Shown: one piece after another, positions 42,662-53,400 of the stretch
Numbering within the stretch: position 1 is the first letter of the stretch
How the letters are laid out: each line of letters starts with the position of its first letter
NCBI RefSeq assembly: GCF_017562075.2
Contig: NC_054083.1
Span: 1,604,501 to 1,668,500, forward strand
DNA length: 64,000 nt
Source of the DNA: Anopheles merus
Taxonomy: Eukaryota > Arthropoda > Insecta > Diptera > Culicidae
Reading direction: 5' to 3'
Translations under genes and position numbers: made by a program
Notes under the pieces: generated by a model
Told to the model about the DNA's origin: nothing
Seen by the model: only the letters and a program-made list of their open reading frames with translations
Databases searched by the model: none

Positions 42662-43738
42662 ATGTGGAGAAACGATTCCACTGTGTGTTCAGAATCTGAT
42701 ACAGATTCATCATCGAACGATTCGGGAAGCCTTTCACATATACCGATAACAGTTGAGCTTCCATTTGCTAGCCTAGCAGTTAACGAAAAAAATAGCATGG
42801 ATCAAATTCAGGAGCAACTAGAACAAATGAATCGTTTAATGCAAACTCTCGTTGCAACACAGAAAGAGCAGGAGCAAAGGCTTTCTGCATTAACGGTTAA
42901 CAATGCAACTAGTTCAAATAACCATACAATCGCTCAAAATTCTAGTTCCGAAATAAGCATTGAATCGTTTTACAAAATCCCAGACCCTATTAAAGGCATA
43001 CCTGTGTATGAAGGTAATAAGAAGCAGTTATTTTCTTGGCTTAAAACAGCGGAGAATGCACTCAACATTTTTAAAGACAAAGTGCATCCTTCAATCTTCA
43101 GTATGTATGAAGCATCCGTGATTAATAAAATTCAAGGTCGTGCAAAAGATATTATTTGCCTTGAAGGTAGCCCTAACGACTTTAATGAGGTAAAAGATGT
43201 GCTTATAAACGGTCTTTCTGATAAACATGATCTATCAACTCATATCAGTCATTTGTGGCAAAATAAAATGAATCACAACTCAACTATTAAAAATTATTAC
43301 CTTCAAACAAAAGAGGTAATACAAAGCATAAAAATGATAGCCAAGCAAAATGAAAAATATAAAAACAGCTGGGTGGCGATAAATAGTTTCATAGACGAAA
43401 CAAGCTTAGCAGCTTTTATCGCTGGTCTCTCTCACCCCTATTTTGGGTATATGCAAGCAGCAAGACCAGAAAGTTTAGAAGATGCGTATGCATTTTTATG
43501 CAAATTTAAATCTCACGAATCAACTGCAATTAACATGAATACAGGAAAGCTACAGAAAATAACAAATTTTTCGGAAAATCTTCTCATGATCTGTATCCCT
43601 CGAGTTCGAAAACGACTCGGCGGGAGACAAATAATTCAGTTCGATCCGGTGTTTTTAAACAAAATACAAATAAAACTAACCACATGGAAACAAATTTCCC
43701 CGTCCCCATGGAAAACGAATCCACAAGGACAAGATTAA
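42662..43738 (+). CDS. gag: gypsy-2 Gag
   Basis: A 358-codon frame. The Met at 42797 (residue 46) is an alternative start, since homology with gypsy-1 begins there. A glutamine-rich N-terminal coiled-coil segment is followed by IPDPIKGIPVYEGNKKQLFSWL and a helical body. The AAFIAGLSHPYFGYMQAARPESLEDAYAFLCKF block is shared with gypsy-1. The frame shifts near 43590: the natural end, with an acidic PMENESTRTR stretch, lies in another frame (43684-43866), overlapping the start of pol. No zinc knuckle is seen. Confidence 0.8.
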   Translation: MWRNDSTVCSESDTDSSSNDSGSLSHIPITVELPFASLAVNEKNSMDQIQEQLEQMNRLMQTLVATQKEQEQRLSALTVNNATSSNNHTIAQNSSSEISIESFYKIPDPIKGIPVYEGNKKQLFSWLKTAENALNIFKDKVHPSIFSMYEASVINKIQGRAKDIICLEGSPNDFNEVKDVLINGLSDKHDLSTHISHLWQNKMNHNSTIKNYYLQTKEVIQSIKMIAKQNEKYKNSWVAINSFIDETSLAAFIAGLSHPYFGYMQAARPESLEDAYAFLCKFKSHESTAINMNTGKLQKITNFSENLLMICIPRVRKRLGGRQIIQFDPVFLNKIQIKLTTWKQISPSPWKTNPQGQD

Positions 43739-43832
43739 CGTTAAATAAGAAAGGTGTGAATTCGAATGAAACGTGCGAGCAAGACGATCATAATAATTGT
43801 GAACAAGATGAAGACATAATTGATGCAAATTT

Positions 43833-46220
43833 TTGCGAAGCATTACAAATAAAAACAAAGACATAGACTTTTTACCGTATATTTTAGTTACACATCCTTA
43901 TTCTATGAAACAAATTAAATTACTTGTAGATACCGGCGCTAACAAAAACATATTGAAGAGCGGAATTATTCCTCTAATTCAACCTACTAACACTATTGTG
44001 AAAAACATCAGTGGCTCACATGATGTAACACAAAAAGGAATAATTAATTTACTAGGAGACAATCTTCCGGAACAACTATTTTACGAGATTGATTTCCATG
44101 CTTTTTTTGACGGTCTAATCGGATCTGAGTATTTAGCAATGTGTGAAGGCACTGTCGATTATAAAAATGAAGTTAATCACCTGTTGGATGAAACTTTCCC
44201 TTTTCATAAATATTTTCCTACCAAAAAATATTATCATCACATAGTTTCAATTGAAACTCAACAAAATGGCGATTGGTTTGTGCCATACCATCAAACACTA
44301 TGTGAAAATATTGTAATAGAACCAGGACTGTATAAATCGGATGGATATAAATCAACTATTAACATTTTAAGTCAATCTCAAATTCCACCAAACATAAAGA
44401 GAACTTTTGATTTGAAAGTTAATAATTTCGAAACCATAAGTCCGATCCCGCTAAGTTCTGACGAAGAGCTTAATAAAATCTCAGTTGAAAAGCTAATTCG
44501 TACCCAACATTTACCTCCATATGAAAAAGATGCTTTACTAAATATTATTTTAGGAAATCAAAAAGTACTGCTAAAGCGTCATGAGACACTTTCATCTACT
44601 AATGCATTCAAACATAAAATAATAACAACGGATAACGAGCCAACTTATACAAAAACATACCGTTTTCCTAACCATTATAAAAAAGATGTCGAGGAACAAA
44701 TTAAAGAATTGCTCGATAATGGTATAATTGTTCCTTCTAACAGTCCTTATTCATCTCCTATTTGGGTAGTCCCAAAAAAATCGGACTCATCTCACGTTAG
44801 GAAAGTAAGGGTTGTGATAGATTTTCGTAAACTTAACGAAAAAACTATCAATGACAAATTCCCTATTCCTCAAATAGAGGAAATTTTGGATAGTTTGGGA
44901 AAATCTACTTACTTTTCAACCCTGGACCTCAAATCTGGCTTTCATCAGATAGAAATGGAACCTTCCCACCGAGAAAAAACGGCCTCCTCCACATCCCAGG
45001 GACATTTCGAATTTACGAGAATGCCGTTTGGGTTAAAAAATGCCCCAGCAACTTTCCAGCGTGCTATGAATCATGTGTTAACTGGATACATTGGTTCGAT
45101 TTGCTTTGTCTACCTAGACGACATTGTCGTTATTGGATGTAATTTAGAATCACATTTGGAGAACTTAAACAAAGTTTTGAAAAGAGTATCCTTATTTAAT
45201 TTAAAAATCCAAATCGACAAGTGTGAATTTCTAAAGAAAGAAACTGAGTTTCTAGGTCATCTAATAACACAACATGGTATAAAACCCAATCCCGACAAAA
45301 TTCAAAAAATTATTGAATGGAAGCTGCCATCTAATCCGAAAGAAATCAAACAGTTTCTTGGACTTGCAGGATATTACCGTAGATTTGTGAGGGATTATGC
45401 CAAAATAACAAGGCCTATTTCAAAATATTTAAAACAAGGAGCTATTTTCTCAAATGAAGATATCGAATTTAGAAAATCCTTCACAGAACTGAAACAAATT
45501 ATTGCTTCAGATCAAGTACTAGCGTACCCTATTTTTGAGCTGCCCTTTATTTTAACAACAGATGCTAGTAATCATGCTTTAGGAGCGGTTCTATCTCAAA
45601 TTCAGGATAGTTGTGAAAGGCCGATAGCGTTTGCAAGTAGGACTCTGAATAAAACAGAGATGAATTATCCTGCTACTGAAAAAGAAGCATTAGCAATCAT
45701 CTGGGCAGTAAAAAAGTTTAAACCCTACTTGTACGGGCAAAAATTTACCTTGATTACTGATCATAAGCCGCTTACTTTTATAAAAACTTCATTTAAGAAT
45801 TCAAAAATACTCAATTGGCGATTAGAATTGGAGAACTTTGAGTACGAAGTGAAATACAAAGAAGGAAAGACCAATGTGGTAGCGGATGCTTTAAGCAGGA
45901 GGCCTGAAACATTACCAGATATTAATATTTCTTCTATTTCAGATCCGGATACAAGTATAACGCATAACAATGACACAAGTGATTGTTCAAGTAATGGAAC
46001 AACAATACATTCGGCTGATAAATCGAACGATTATTATATTCATTACACGACGAGACCTGCAAATTTCTTCAGAAACCAACTCGTATTTAAAATGGGTTCC
46101 ACAAACTCAATAATTCATATATTACCGTTCCATAATTTTCGCAGAACAGAAATAACACGTAACAATTTTGACTCAGATAGTATTAGCCAATTCATAACCC
46201 AGTATCATAATGGAAAATAA
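43833..46220 (+). CDS. pol: gypsy-2 Pol: protease, RT, RNase H
   Basis: A 795-codon frame that probably begins by frameshifting from gag, not at its own Met. Protease has LLVDTGANKN (about residue 30) and FDGLIGSEYL. RT has IIVPSNSPYSSPIWVVPKK, VVIDFRKLNEKT, FSTLDLKSGFHQIE, GLKNAPATFQRAMN and the catalytic YLDD (about residue 427). RNase H has TTDASNHALGAVLSQ, TEKEALAIIWAVKKF and TDHKPL, then VVADALSRR. A TAA at 46218-46220 ends it before the integrase. The frame resumes after the stop and, past the MITE, continues into the integrase. Confidence 0.9.
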   Translation: MRSITNKNKDIDFLPYILVTHPYSMKQIKLLVDTGANKNILKSGIIPLIQPTNTIVKNISGSHDVTQKGIINLLGDNLPEQLFYEIDFHAFFDGLIGSEYLAMCEGTVDYKNEVNHLLDETFPFHKYFPTKKYYHHIVSIETQQNGDWFVPYHQTLCENIVIEPGLYKSDGYKSTINILSQSQIPPNIKRTFDLKVNNFETISPIPLSSDEELNKISVEKLIRTQHLPPYEKDALLNIILGNQKVLLKRHETLSSTNAFKHKIITTDNEPTYTKTYRFPNHYKKDVEEQIKELLDNGIIVPSNSPYSSPIWVVPKKSDSSHVRKVRVVIDFRKLNEKTINDKFPIPQIEEILDSLGKSTYFSTLDLKSGFHQIEMEPSHREKTASSTSQGHFEFTRMPFGLKNAPATFQRAMNHVLTGYIGSICFVYLDDIVVIGCNLESHLENLNKVLKRVSLFNLKIQIDKCEFLKKETEFLGHLITQHGIKPNPDKIQKIIEWKLPSNPKEIKQFLGLAGYYRRFVRDYAKITRPISKYLKQGAIFSNEDIEFRKSFTELKQIIASDQVLAYPIFELPFILTTDASNHALGAVLSQIQDSCERPIAFASRTLNKTEMNYPATEKEALAIIWAVKKFKPYLYGQKFTLITDHKPLTFIKTSFKNSKILNWRLELENFEYEVKYKEGKTNVVADALSRRPETLPDINISSISDPDTSITHNNDTSDCSSNGTTIHSADKSNDYYIHYTTRPANFFRNQLVFKMGSTNSIIHILPFHNFRRTEITRNNFDSDSISQFITQYHNGK

Positions 46221-46275
46221 ACAGCGATTTTCGCACCAGAAGAAATTATGCACACTTTACAAGAGACTTTGAGTA

Positions 46276-46863
46276 CCCAAGTGCCACAAATCCACTAAAC
46301 GACCACTAAACGGCTTCTAAACGACTCAAGTTCTCTACCTAAACGGAATATAGAAAGACTTCGTTTAGCAGACGCCAAACGACTCATGCATTCTAAAAAT
46401 AGCAAAAAAGCTGGTGGCGCTATCTGTTGGTGGGATACTCAACCAGTTGAGCTTCCTCGCTTGGAGGAGAGCTTTCTCATTTCCTCTGTACTGTTGTATG
46501 GTTTCGCATTGAAGTTATGCATCGCTAGAACTAGAACGGCGATACGATTGTTTAAATACTAAACTCCAATGAAAACCACCAGCACTGAAGCAAGTGAGAT
46601 TTGAGCAATGGTCATTGGTGTTGATACCCACGTATTTAACCACACGACCATTTATATAGATTTTTGCTCAGAAAGTTAGAAGGCTATATAGGTCATAATA
46701 AAATGCAACTTGTCGAAACACATTGCAAGAAAAGGATAGCAATATAATGATGAGTTGTAATACGCCATCTATTGATCAAACCAATGAAGCTGTGGAGCTT
46801 TCATTTTTTTTTCTATGGATATTCAATTTTCCAGTCGTTTAAGCTTAATCTGTGGCGCTTGGG
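46276..46863. mobile_element. 588-bp MITE in gypsy-2 pol, TA target duplication
   Basis: It begins CCCAAGTGCCACAAATCCAC and ends with the complement of CCCAAGCGCCACAGATTAAG, imperfect inverted ends of roughly 30 bp (AAACGAC is also shared). TA flanks both sides (46274-46275 and 46864-46865), as for Tc1/mariner-type or other TA-targeting elements. Removing the element and one TA joins the two pol segments in the same frame. It encodes no recognisable protein. A CTAAACGAC motif recurs near the left end. Confidence 0.85.
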
Positions 46864-46865
46864 TA

Positions 46866-47866
46866 ATTATCAGTTTAGTAAAGGTCATTTTGTAATTACA
46901 ACTAACATTGTAGAAGATGTTCTAGATCCAGACAGGCAACAATTTCTCGTAACATCCGAGCATGATAGGGCACATAGAGGTATAAGTGAAGTAGAACACC
47001 AATTACGAAGATCATATTTTTTTCCTTGCATGCTTAAAATGATTAGAAATTACGTTAATAGCTGTGAAATTTGTAGTTGCCATAAATATGACAGGAAACC
47101 CTATAACATTAAAATTTCACCAAGACCAATTACGGAAAAGCCATTGGACCGCATTCATATGGATATTTATATAATTAATAAGTGTAGCTTTCTTTCCATG
47201 ATCGATTCATTTACAAAACATTTACAAATGCTAAACTTAAAAAACAAAAACGTTGTACAAGTTCAAAGGAAAATTACAAAGTATTTCTCGTCATTTGATT
47301 TACCCAAGGAAATCATAACAGATCATGAGACCACTTTTATGTCCATTCAACTAAAAAATTACCTATCGTCATTAGGAGTTTCGCTTAAATATGCCTCATG
47401 TTCCGAATCAAACGGACAAATCGAAAAGACACATTGCACATTAGCTGAGATACTCAATACAAACAAGTATAAGTATGAGAGAGCAGACACAAGGACACTA
47501 GTAAGAATTGCTGTTACTCTTTATAATAATACTGTACATTCAGCGACAGGATATACACCAAATGAATTGCTATTTAACAATTCAGATAGCCGTAATTTGC
47601 AACAGATATTAAGGAATGGGGAAACATTAGTCTCTGCGGCACAAACAAATATGTTAAAAGCAGCCAAGCAGCAAACCAAACGAAATAATGTAAAATGTGA
47701 CCCTCCTTCTCTTGAAGAAAATCAAGTGGTGTATATCAAACCAAATATAAGAACGAAGATGCAACCAAGAGCATCAAAAGTGGTAGCGAAAAATGTTGCT
47801 GACAGAACTTTCGAAAATATCAGAGGTGTTAAAAGACATAAGCGCAAACTCAAAAGGTTGAAATAA
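46866..47866 (+). CDS. gypsy-2 integrase
   Basis: The open frame extends from 46772, but its first 31 codons come from the MITE. Native sequence begins at 46866 with NYQFSKGHFVI. The zinc finger uses H...HRGISEVEHQL and CEICSCH. The catalytic core has HMDIYII (Asp), ITDHETTF (Asp) and SNGQIEKTHC (Glu). VHSATGYTPNELLF follows, and the protein ends in a basic tail (KRHKRKLKRLK). The region from 47867 to the LTR has no env frame. Confidence 0.85.
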
Positions 47867-48153
47867 GTGACATAAAAGTTAGTAGAATGATTTGTTTTGG
47901 TTTTAAACAGTTATTTTTTCTTAAAAAAGTACAGCATAGTAGTTCATATCTAATTTTGAATTTTCCCTTGTTAAGTTTTTGTTAGCTAATGATTTTGAAC
48001 TCTAAATATCATATGAATGCTTCTAAATGCTAAAGATAAGACTATTACTTAGTTAAGTTTCAAGATAGTTTTAAGTAACATAAATTTTACCGTGTTTGAA
48101 TTTTTTTAATAATGTCTATCGGACGAGGACGCCCGAGTTTCACCCCCCGAAGA

Positions 48154-48335
48154 AGTTATGAGTGGTATAACTTAAACTGGTCTATACCAGTATAATATTA
48201 TACAAGCACTGTATAAACCTTGCCCAACTGAATTGTCAAAAACGTCAGTTGGATAACACAGCCGAGCTCCTCACATTATCTCTCTTCTATTCCGACCGTT
48301 GGCGAATAAACACCTAAATCCAATCTCCACGACTC

Positions 48336-48340
<5 letters not shown>
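48154..48340 (+). repeat. gypsy-2 3' LTR
   Basis: 187 bp, no difference seen from 42017-42203. It is preceded by CACCCCCCGAAGA, like the equivalent position in gypsy-1, and followed directly by (TA)n. Confidence 0.9.

Positions 48341-48431
<91 letters not shown>
48341..48431. repeat. (TA)n microsatellite
   Basis: A pure alternating TA tract abutting the gypsy-2 3' LTR. It mirrors the TA tract at the 5' end and represents the target sequence. Confidence 0.95.
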
Positions 48432-48432
<1 letters not shown>

Positions 48433-48524
48433 TTAAAATCAAAGCATTGATGCTATAAACGTTCTTCCGTTTTAAATACTGTAGTGTAGTACAAGACAGT
48501 CTTTTTAGGCCGTCCACAAGGACA

Positions 48525-48805
48525 GAGGAGGCGTGGAGGCGTCCTCCATTAAGGCCGGGATAACGGACTGGCAGACGAAGGCTCGAGACCGTGAGCGGTT
48601 TCGGACACTTCCTGACACTCCTGCCTCCGTGTTCAATTTGGCGTAACGTCCTACATGGACATGCCGGCCCATACAGGCCGAGATTTATTCACTCCCTCGC
48701 AATCGGATAGTCAGTCCTACGCGGGGACGGTCCAAATGAAGCTTAAACCCACGACGGGTATGTTGTTAAGTCTTTCAAGTTGACGACCGTCCCTGTGGGC
48801 CCTGC
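48525..48805 (-). mobile_element. Diverged tRNA-headed SINE relative, minus strand
   Basis: The region about 48700-48805 read on the minus strand matches the head of the SINEs at 4930 and 49022: GACGACCGTCC start, AACATACCCGTCGTGGGTTTAAGCTTC around a mutated box B, then CGTAGGACTGACTATCC. The body beyond the head (48525-48695) differs from the two plus-strand SINEs. It may be an older subfamily or a composite. Ends and target duplications are not resolved. Confidence 0.55.
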
Positions 48806-49021
48806 TTCCCTCCGCCCGCGCCCAAATACCATTGGAAAGCAGCGATTAATATAAATGCTAAAATATAATATTGTAGCGTCTGGTCCTAAAAGAGCAGATT
48901 GGTTGGAGGATTGGACCGTTAAACGTGTGCACACACAAACTGCACATTGGAGCACAATTCATTACCCTCATTGCTATATTAAAATCTATAGCACCAAATA
49001 TACTCACCATGAACTTGCTAG

Positions 49022-49236
49022 CTCAGGTATCAAGCCGGTCTCATGGTACAGTCGTCAACTCGTACGACTTAACAACATGCCCGTCATGGGTTCAAGCCCC
49101 AAATAGACCGTGCCGCCATACGTAGGACTGACTATCCTGCTATGGGGGGAAATCAATAAGTCACTGAAAGCCAACCCCACAAGTGGGTTGGCAGGCCTTG
49201 ACCGGCATCGGTTGTTGAGCCAAAGAAGAAGAAGAA
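49022..49236 (+). mobile_element. tRNA-derived SINE (SINE200-like), 11-bp target duplication
   Basis: A close copy of the SINE at 4930-5139, with box A-like TGGTACAGTCGTCAA, box B-like GGGTTCAAGCCC and an AAG-repeat tail. Direct repeats GAACTTGCTAG lie at 49011-49021 and 49237-49247 (the first G of the second copy could belong to the tail). Confidence 0.85.
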
Positions 49237-49247
49237 GAACTTGCTAG

Positions 49248-50177
49248 TTTGAATCGTTCTCTACTTCTCATTCTTCATTTTCCAAACGTGTGCATATCGT
49301 TTTTCCGGATTTGTATTTCTGTCTCGCCTGTGATCGTTAGACCTTATTTACGACGTAAATATCCTAAAAATAAACAAATACAACAAAATATTTGCTGCAA
49401 AATCACAAAACGTGCTTGCAACATAAAGAAAATTAATATTATCGGTTAAATAGACAAGGGGTTTCAATGTATTGTGATAAGAAAAACCGGTTTGTTTAAC
49501 GCTTTTCTATTTTGTTTACTTTTTCTCACGTCACATACGAATTTGGCAACCATTCTTCCACCCCGCATCCAGGCGCTTCATACGTCTCAGCCTGTTGTGT
49601 GCCAAAATGACATTCGAAGCAGGCTCATGTGCTATCTCTTTCCCTCCTTTCCTTCAGAAGTCGCTCAGCTCTGCGGCTCGGGGCTACCGCACACTGTCCT
49701 GATGAAACACAGGGTTTGATGTCTTTTTGGTTGTTTCTTCATTTTTTGGATTTATCTCACATTTTATTGCATGCTTCCCAAATTATTTTGGACTCATTCC
49801 ACAATTTATTAGTTGTTTCTCGTATAATTTTGCATTCTTTTTGTGATCTATTCTTACCATCCCAGTTGTTTTGAAACAAATGATAGAACAAATTTTAGGA
49901 AACGCTAAATAATCGTGATCCATAAACCCTGTAATAGGAGACAAAATTGATATCAATCGGGGCGAGTATGGGCTTCGAACGACGAAATCCGTTCGACGCT
50001 CATGAGAGAATGAGAAACATGAGATACAACTGTCAATCAGGCGTGTCAGACAGGCGCTTATATCTATGATTTAAGGCTTATACAATTTTGAATTTTGATT
50101 TTTTTTCGTTGGTGTTGGATTTGAATCGTTACATCTGTATTGGATGATTTGTTAACAATAACATGGCGGTTTTATTT
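49248..50177. other. Spacer without recognisable gene
   Basis: Unique-looking, T-rich in the middle (49720-49880). Short open frames resemble nothing I know. No repeats shared with the rest of the window were noticed. Confidence 0.5.
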
Positions 50178-50182
50178 GCTTT

Positions 50183-50354
50183 TGTCATAACCATCGAAAT
50201 GTCAACATCACCAAATGGATCAACCTGGTAGCGGTTGGCTGACAGCGGCTGTCAACAGGGGGAACGGGAAAAAAGTGCGCCACGGGAGCAGCGTGGGGAG
50301 AAGCGTACAAACGGAAAAGATACAGAAGTACAAATATACGAGTGAATTACAACA
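50183..50354 (+). repeat. gypsy-3 5' LTR
   Basis: Starts TGTCATAACCATCG and ends GAATTACAACA. At 172 bp it is a short LTR, and no clear TATA box is visible. Confidence 0.9.
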
Positions 50355-50421
50355 AATTGGCGACGAGGAAGTACGAAAACCACGTTATTATACCTAAGCA
50401 AACTAAGCTTGTGTTGTTTTC

Positions 50422-53400
50422 ATGGATCCGGCGTCAAAGAAGACCGAAATTCCTGCTGCTTCTGTCACCACACGGGCTGCTGCTAAATCTGCCAGTACCG
50501 GAACACCTACGGCCGATTCTTCTTCAAACCTTCCTACTGGCGTCCTTGCTACGGACAATTCTGCTACTGCTAAGCCTATTTCTTCGAACACTTCTACTAG
50601 AGGCCCTGTTACGGCCCATTCTGCTGCGGTAAAACCAAAGGCATCCAGTTCTACTACATCCAGCACATCGGTGCCCGGCTCAAGTGTGGGTGAAGGTACC
50701 GCTCTGTCTGTTTCGGTCCGGGGGATAACTACTGCTGTTACGAATATGTCTACAATGTTCTCATTTGAGCCGTTTGATCCAACAAACTGCAAATTTCAGA
50801 GATGGTTGGAAAGGTTGCAAATTGCCTTCAAAATCCATCGAGTTTCCGAAGAAGACAAACGTGATTACCTTCTCCATTATATGGGTGGTGCTACTTATGA
50901 CGTGTTGTGCAACAAGTTAAAGAATGCAGAACCGCAAACTAAAACGTTCCAGGAAATTGTTTCCATTCTTCAAGAGCATTTCAACCCAAATCCTTTAGAA
51001 ATTTTGGAAAATTTCAAGTTTGCAAATCGGAAGCAAGCTGAAAACGAAACACTGTCTACGTATCTAATGGAATTGGAGAAGCTAGCACAAACATGCAATT
51101 TTGGGGATTACCTCGACAAAGCCTTGAGAAACCAATTTGTATTCGGACTCCAAAACCGTGCGATCCAATCGCGGTTGCTCGAGGTGCGCGACTTAACATT
51201 AGCTAAAGCGAAGGACATAGCTTTTAGTATGGAAATGTCAAATCGAGGCGCAGACGAAATACACGGCGCCGGTGCAGCGTATCCAGTTCAGCACATCAGC
51301 ACCACGAGCAAGAAGAAGAGCAAGCCAACAACGGTTCAAAGGAAAACAGCTTGCTATCGGTGTGGAAACGAAGAGCATTTTGCGGATAAGTGTCGACACC
51401 GGAATGCAATTTGCAACTACTGCAAGAAAATGGGACACTTGGATAAAGTGTGTCGTACAAAACTACAACGAGCAGGAGTACACACACTGGAGTACGAGCC
51501 TGATCTTCCTGCCTGTGACGATGACGTTGTGGATGTGCTCAACCTGAGAGCAGTGCAAAATCTGGCGGGTAAGTTTTTGCTGGAAATGGAAATCTCTGAT
51601 AGAAAACTTATTTTCGAGGTGGACACGGGTTCTCCAGTATCACTAATAAGTAACAGGGATAGATTAAATTGTTTTCCTAACACATTGATGAAGAAAAGCA
51701 ATGTAAAATTGAAAAGTTACTGCAACGGTGTTATCAACGTTCTTGGAGAGATCGAAGTGAGAGCAAACATTAAAAATTTAGAAATTCCTTTGCCATTGCT
51801 TGTCACAAAATCCGACAGAAATCCTTTGCTTGGACGTAACTGGATGAGAGCTATAAAGTTAGATTTGAATAAATTTATGCATACCAGTCAAGAAGTTTCA
51901 TATTGTGAAAAGGAAAATTTCACTCCATGCTCAATACTAGAAGCTCTACTAAAAAAATATTCGGAAGTATTTGAGGCAGGAATAGGCAAAATTGAAGGGT
52001 TACAAGCTTCATTAACTCTTCGCAAAGAAACAAAACCTATTTTTATCAAAGCGCGGCCTTTCGCATTTGCTGTCCAAGATGCTGTAACCAATGAAATCAA
52101 TAAGTTAGTTGAGGAAAACGTTCTAGAGAAAGTGGATCATTCTGAATGGGCTACACCTATTGTGCCAGTAAAAAAATCAGGGGGTAATGTAAGATTATGT
52201 GGTGACTATAAAATCACGGTTAATCCAAACCTATTAGTAGACGAGCACCCACTACCGACAGTTGAGGAATTGTTCACAAATATTGCAGGCGGGGAAAAAT
52301 TTTCTAAATTAGACCTTTCCCAAGCCTATCTGCAATTGGAGGTAAGCCCCGATTGTCGGGATATTTTAACATTAGCAACCCACAAAGGATTGTACCGCCC
52401 TACCAGACTAATGTACGGGGTGGCATCGGCACCAGCAATATTTCAGAGGTTAATCGAACAGATTCTACAGGACATTCCAGGAGTAACTGCTTTTATTGAT
52501 GATATTAGAATTACAGGGCCAAACGATGAAATCCATTTAAAAAGATTAGAAGAAGTACTAAAAAGATTACGAAAGTACAATCTAAAAGTAAACAAAGCTA
52601 AATGCGAGTTTTTCGCAGATCAAATAGAATATTGTGGATACCTAGTTGATAAACATGGCATACACAAACTACATACAAAAATTAAGGCCATACAGGACAT
52701 GCCGGCTCTGAAATCCGTAGATGAATTAAGATCTTTTCTAGGTTTGGTAAATTATTACGGACGGTTCTTCCCAAATTTAAGTACTGTAAACTATCCTTTA
52801 AACAATCTTCTAAAAGATGGAATACCATACGTTTGGGACGAGCATTGCCAAAAGGCATTCGCTCAGGTAAAAAGGGAAATGCAAACGGAGAGAGTACTGG
52901 TACACTATGATCCTAACCTTCCTCTCATATTAGCTACAGATGCCTCACCCTACGGGGTAGGTGCCGTCCTTAGCCATAAATTTGCCGATGGAACCGAAAG
53001 GCCATTACAATACGCATCGCAAACTTTAAACAAAACTCAACAGCGATATTCTCAGATCGACAAAGAAGCCTACGCAATCATTTTCGGAGTGCATAAATTT
53101 CACCAATATTTATATGGACGGAAATTTACTCTGGTAACGGACAACAAACCCTTATCACAGATATTTTCAGAATCCAAAGGATTACCAACGATGTCGGCAA
53201 TGCGAATGCAGCACTATGCAGCTTTTTTACAAGGGTTTGATTATAACATTCGTCACCGGAAATCTGTAAACCACTGTAACGCCGATGCATTGTCAAGGTT
53301 GCCTTTACCGTCAGAGGATTCTGATAGAAGAATAGAGGATTCCGATTTAGTTGAGATCAACGTAATCGAAACATTGCCTTTAACAGTTCCTGAATTGGCA

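Noticed and set aside
46772..46863. A separate integrase gene with its own start at 46772
   Set aside because: The first 31 codons lie inside the TA-flanked MITE. The native sequence starts at 46866 as a continuation of pol.
49474..49874. Two overlapping hydrophobic ORFs as small membrane proteins
   Set aside because: Composition follows T-rich sequence, there is no conserved motif or supporting context, and the frames overlap each other.
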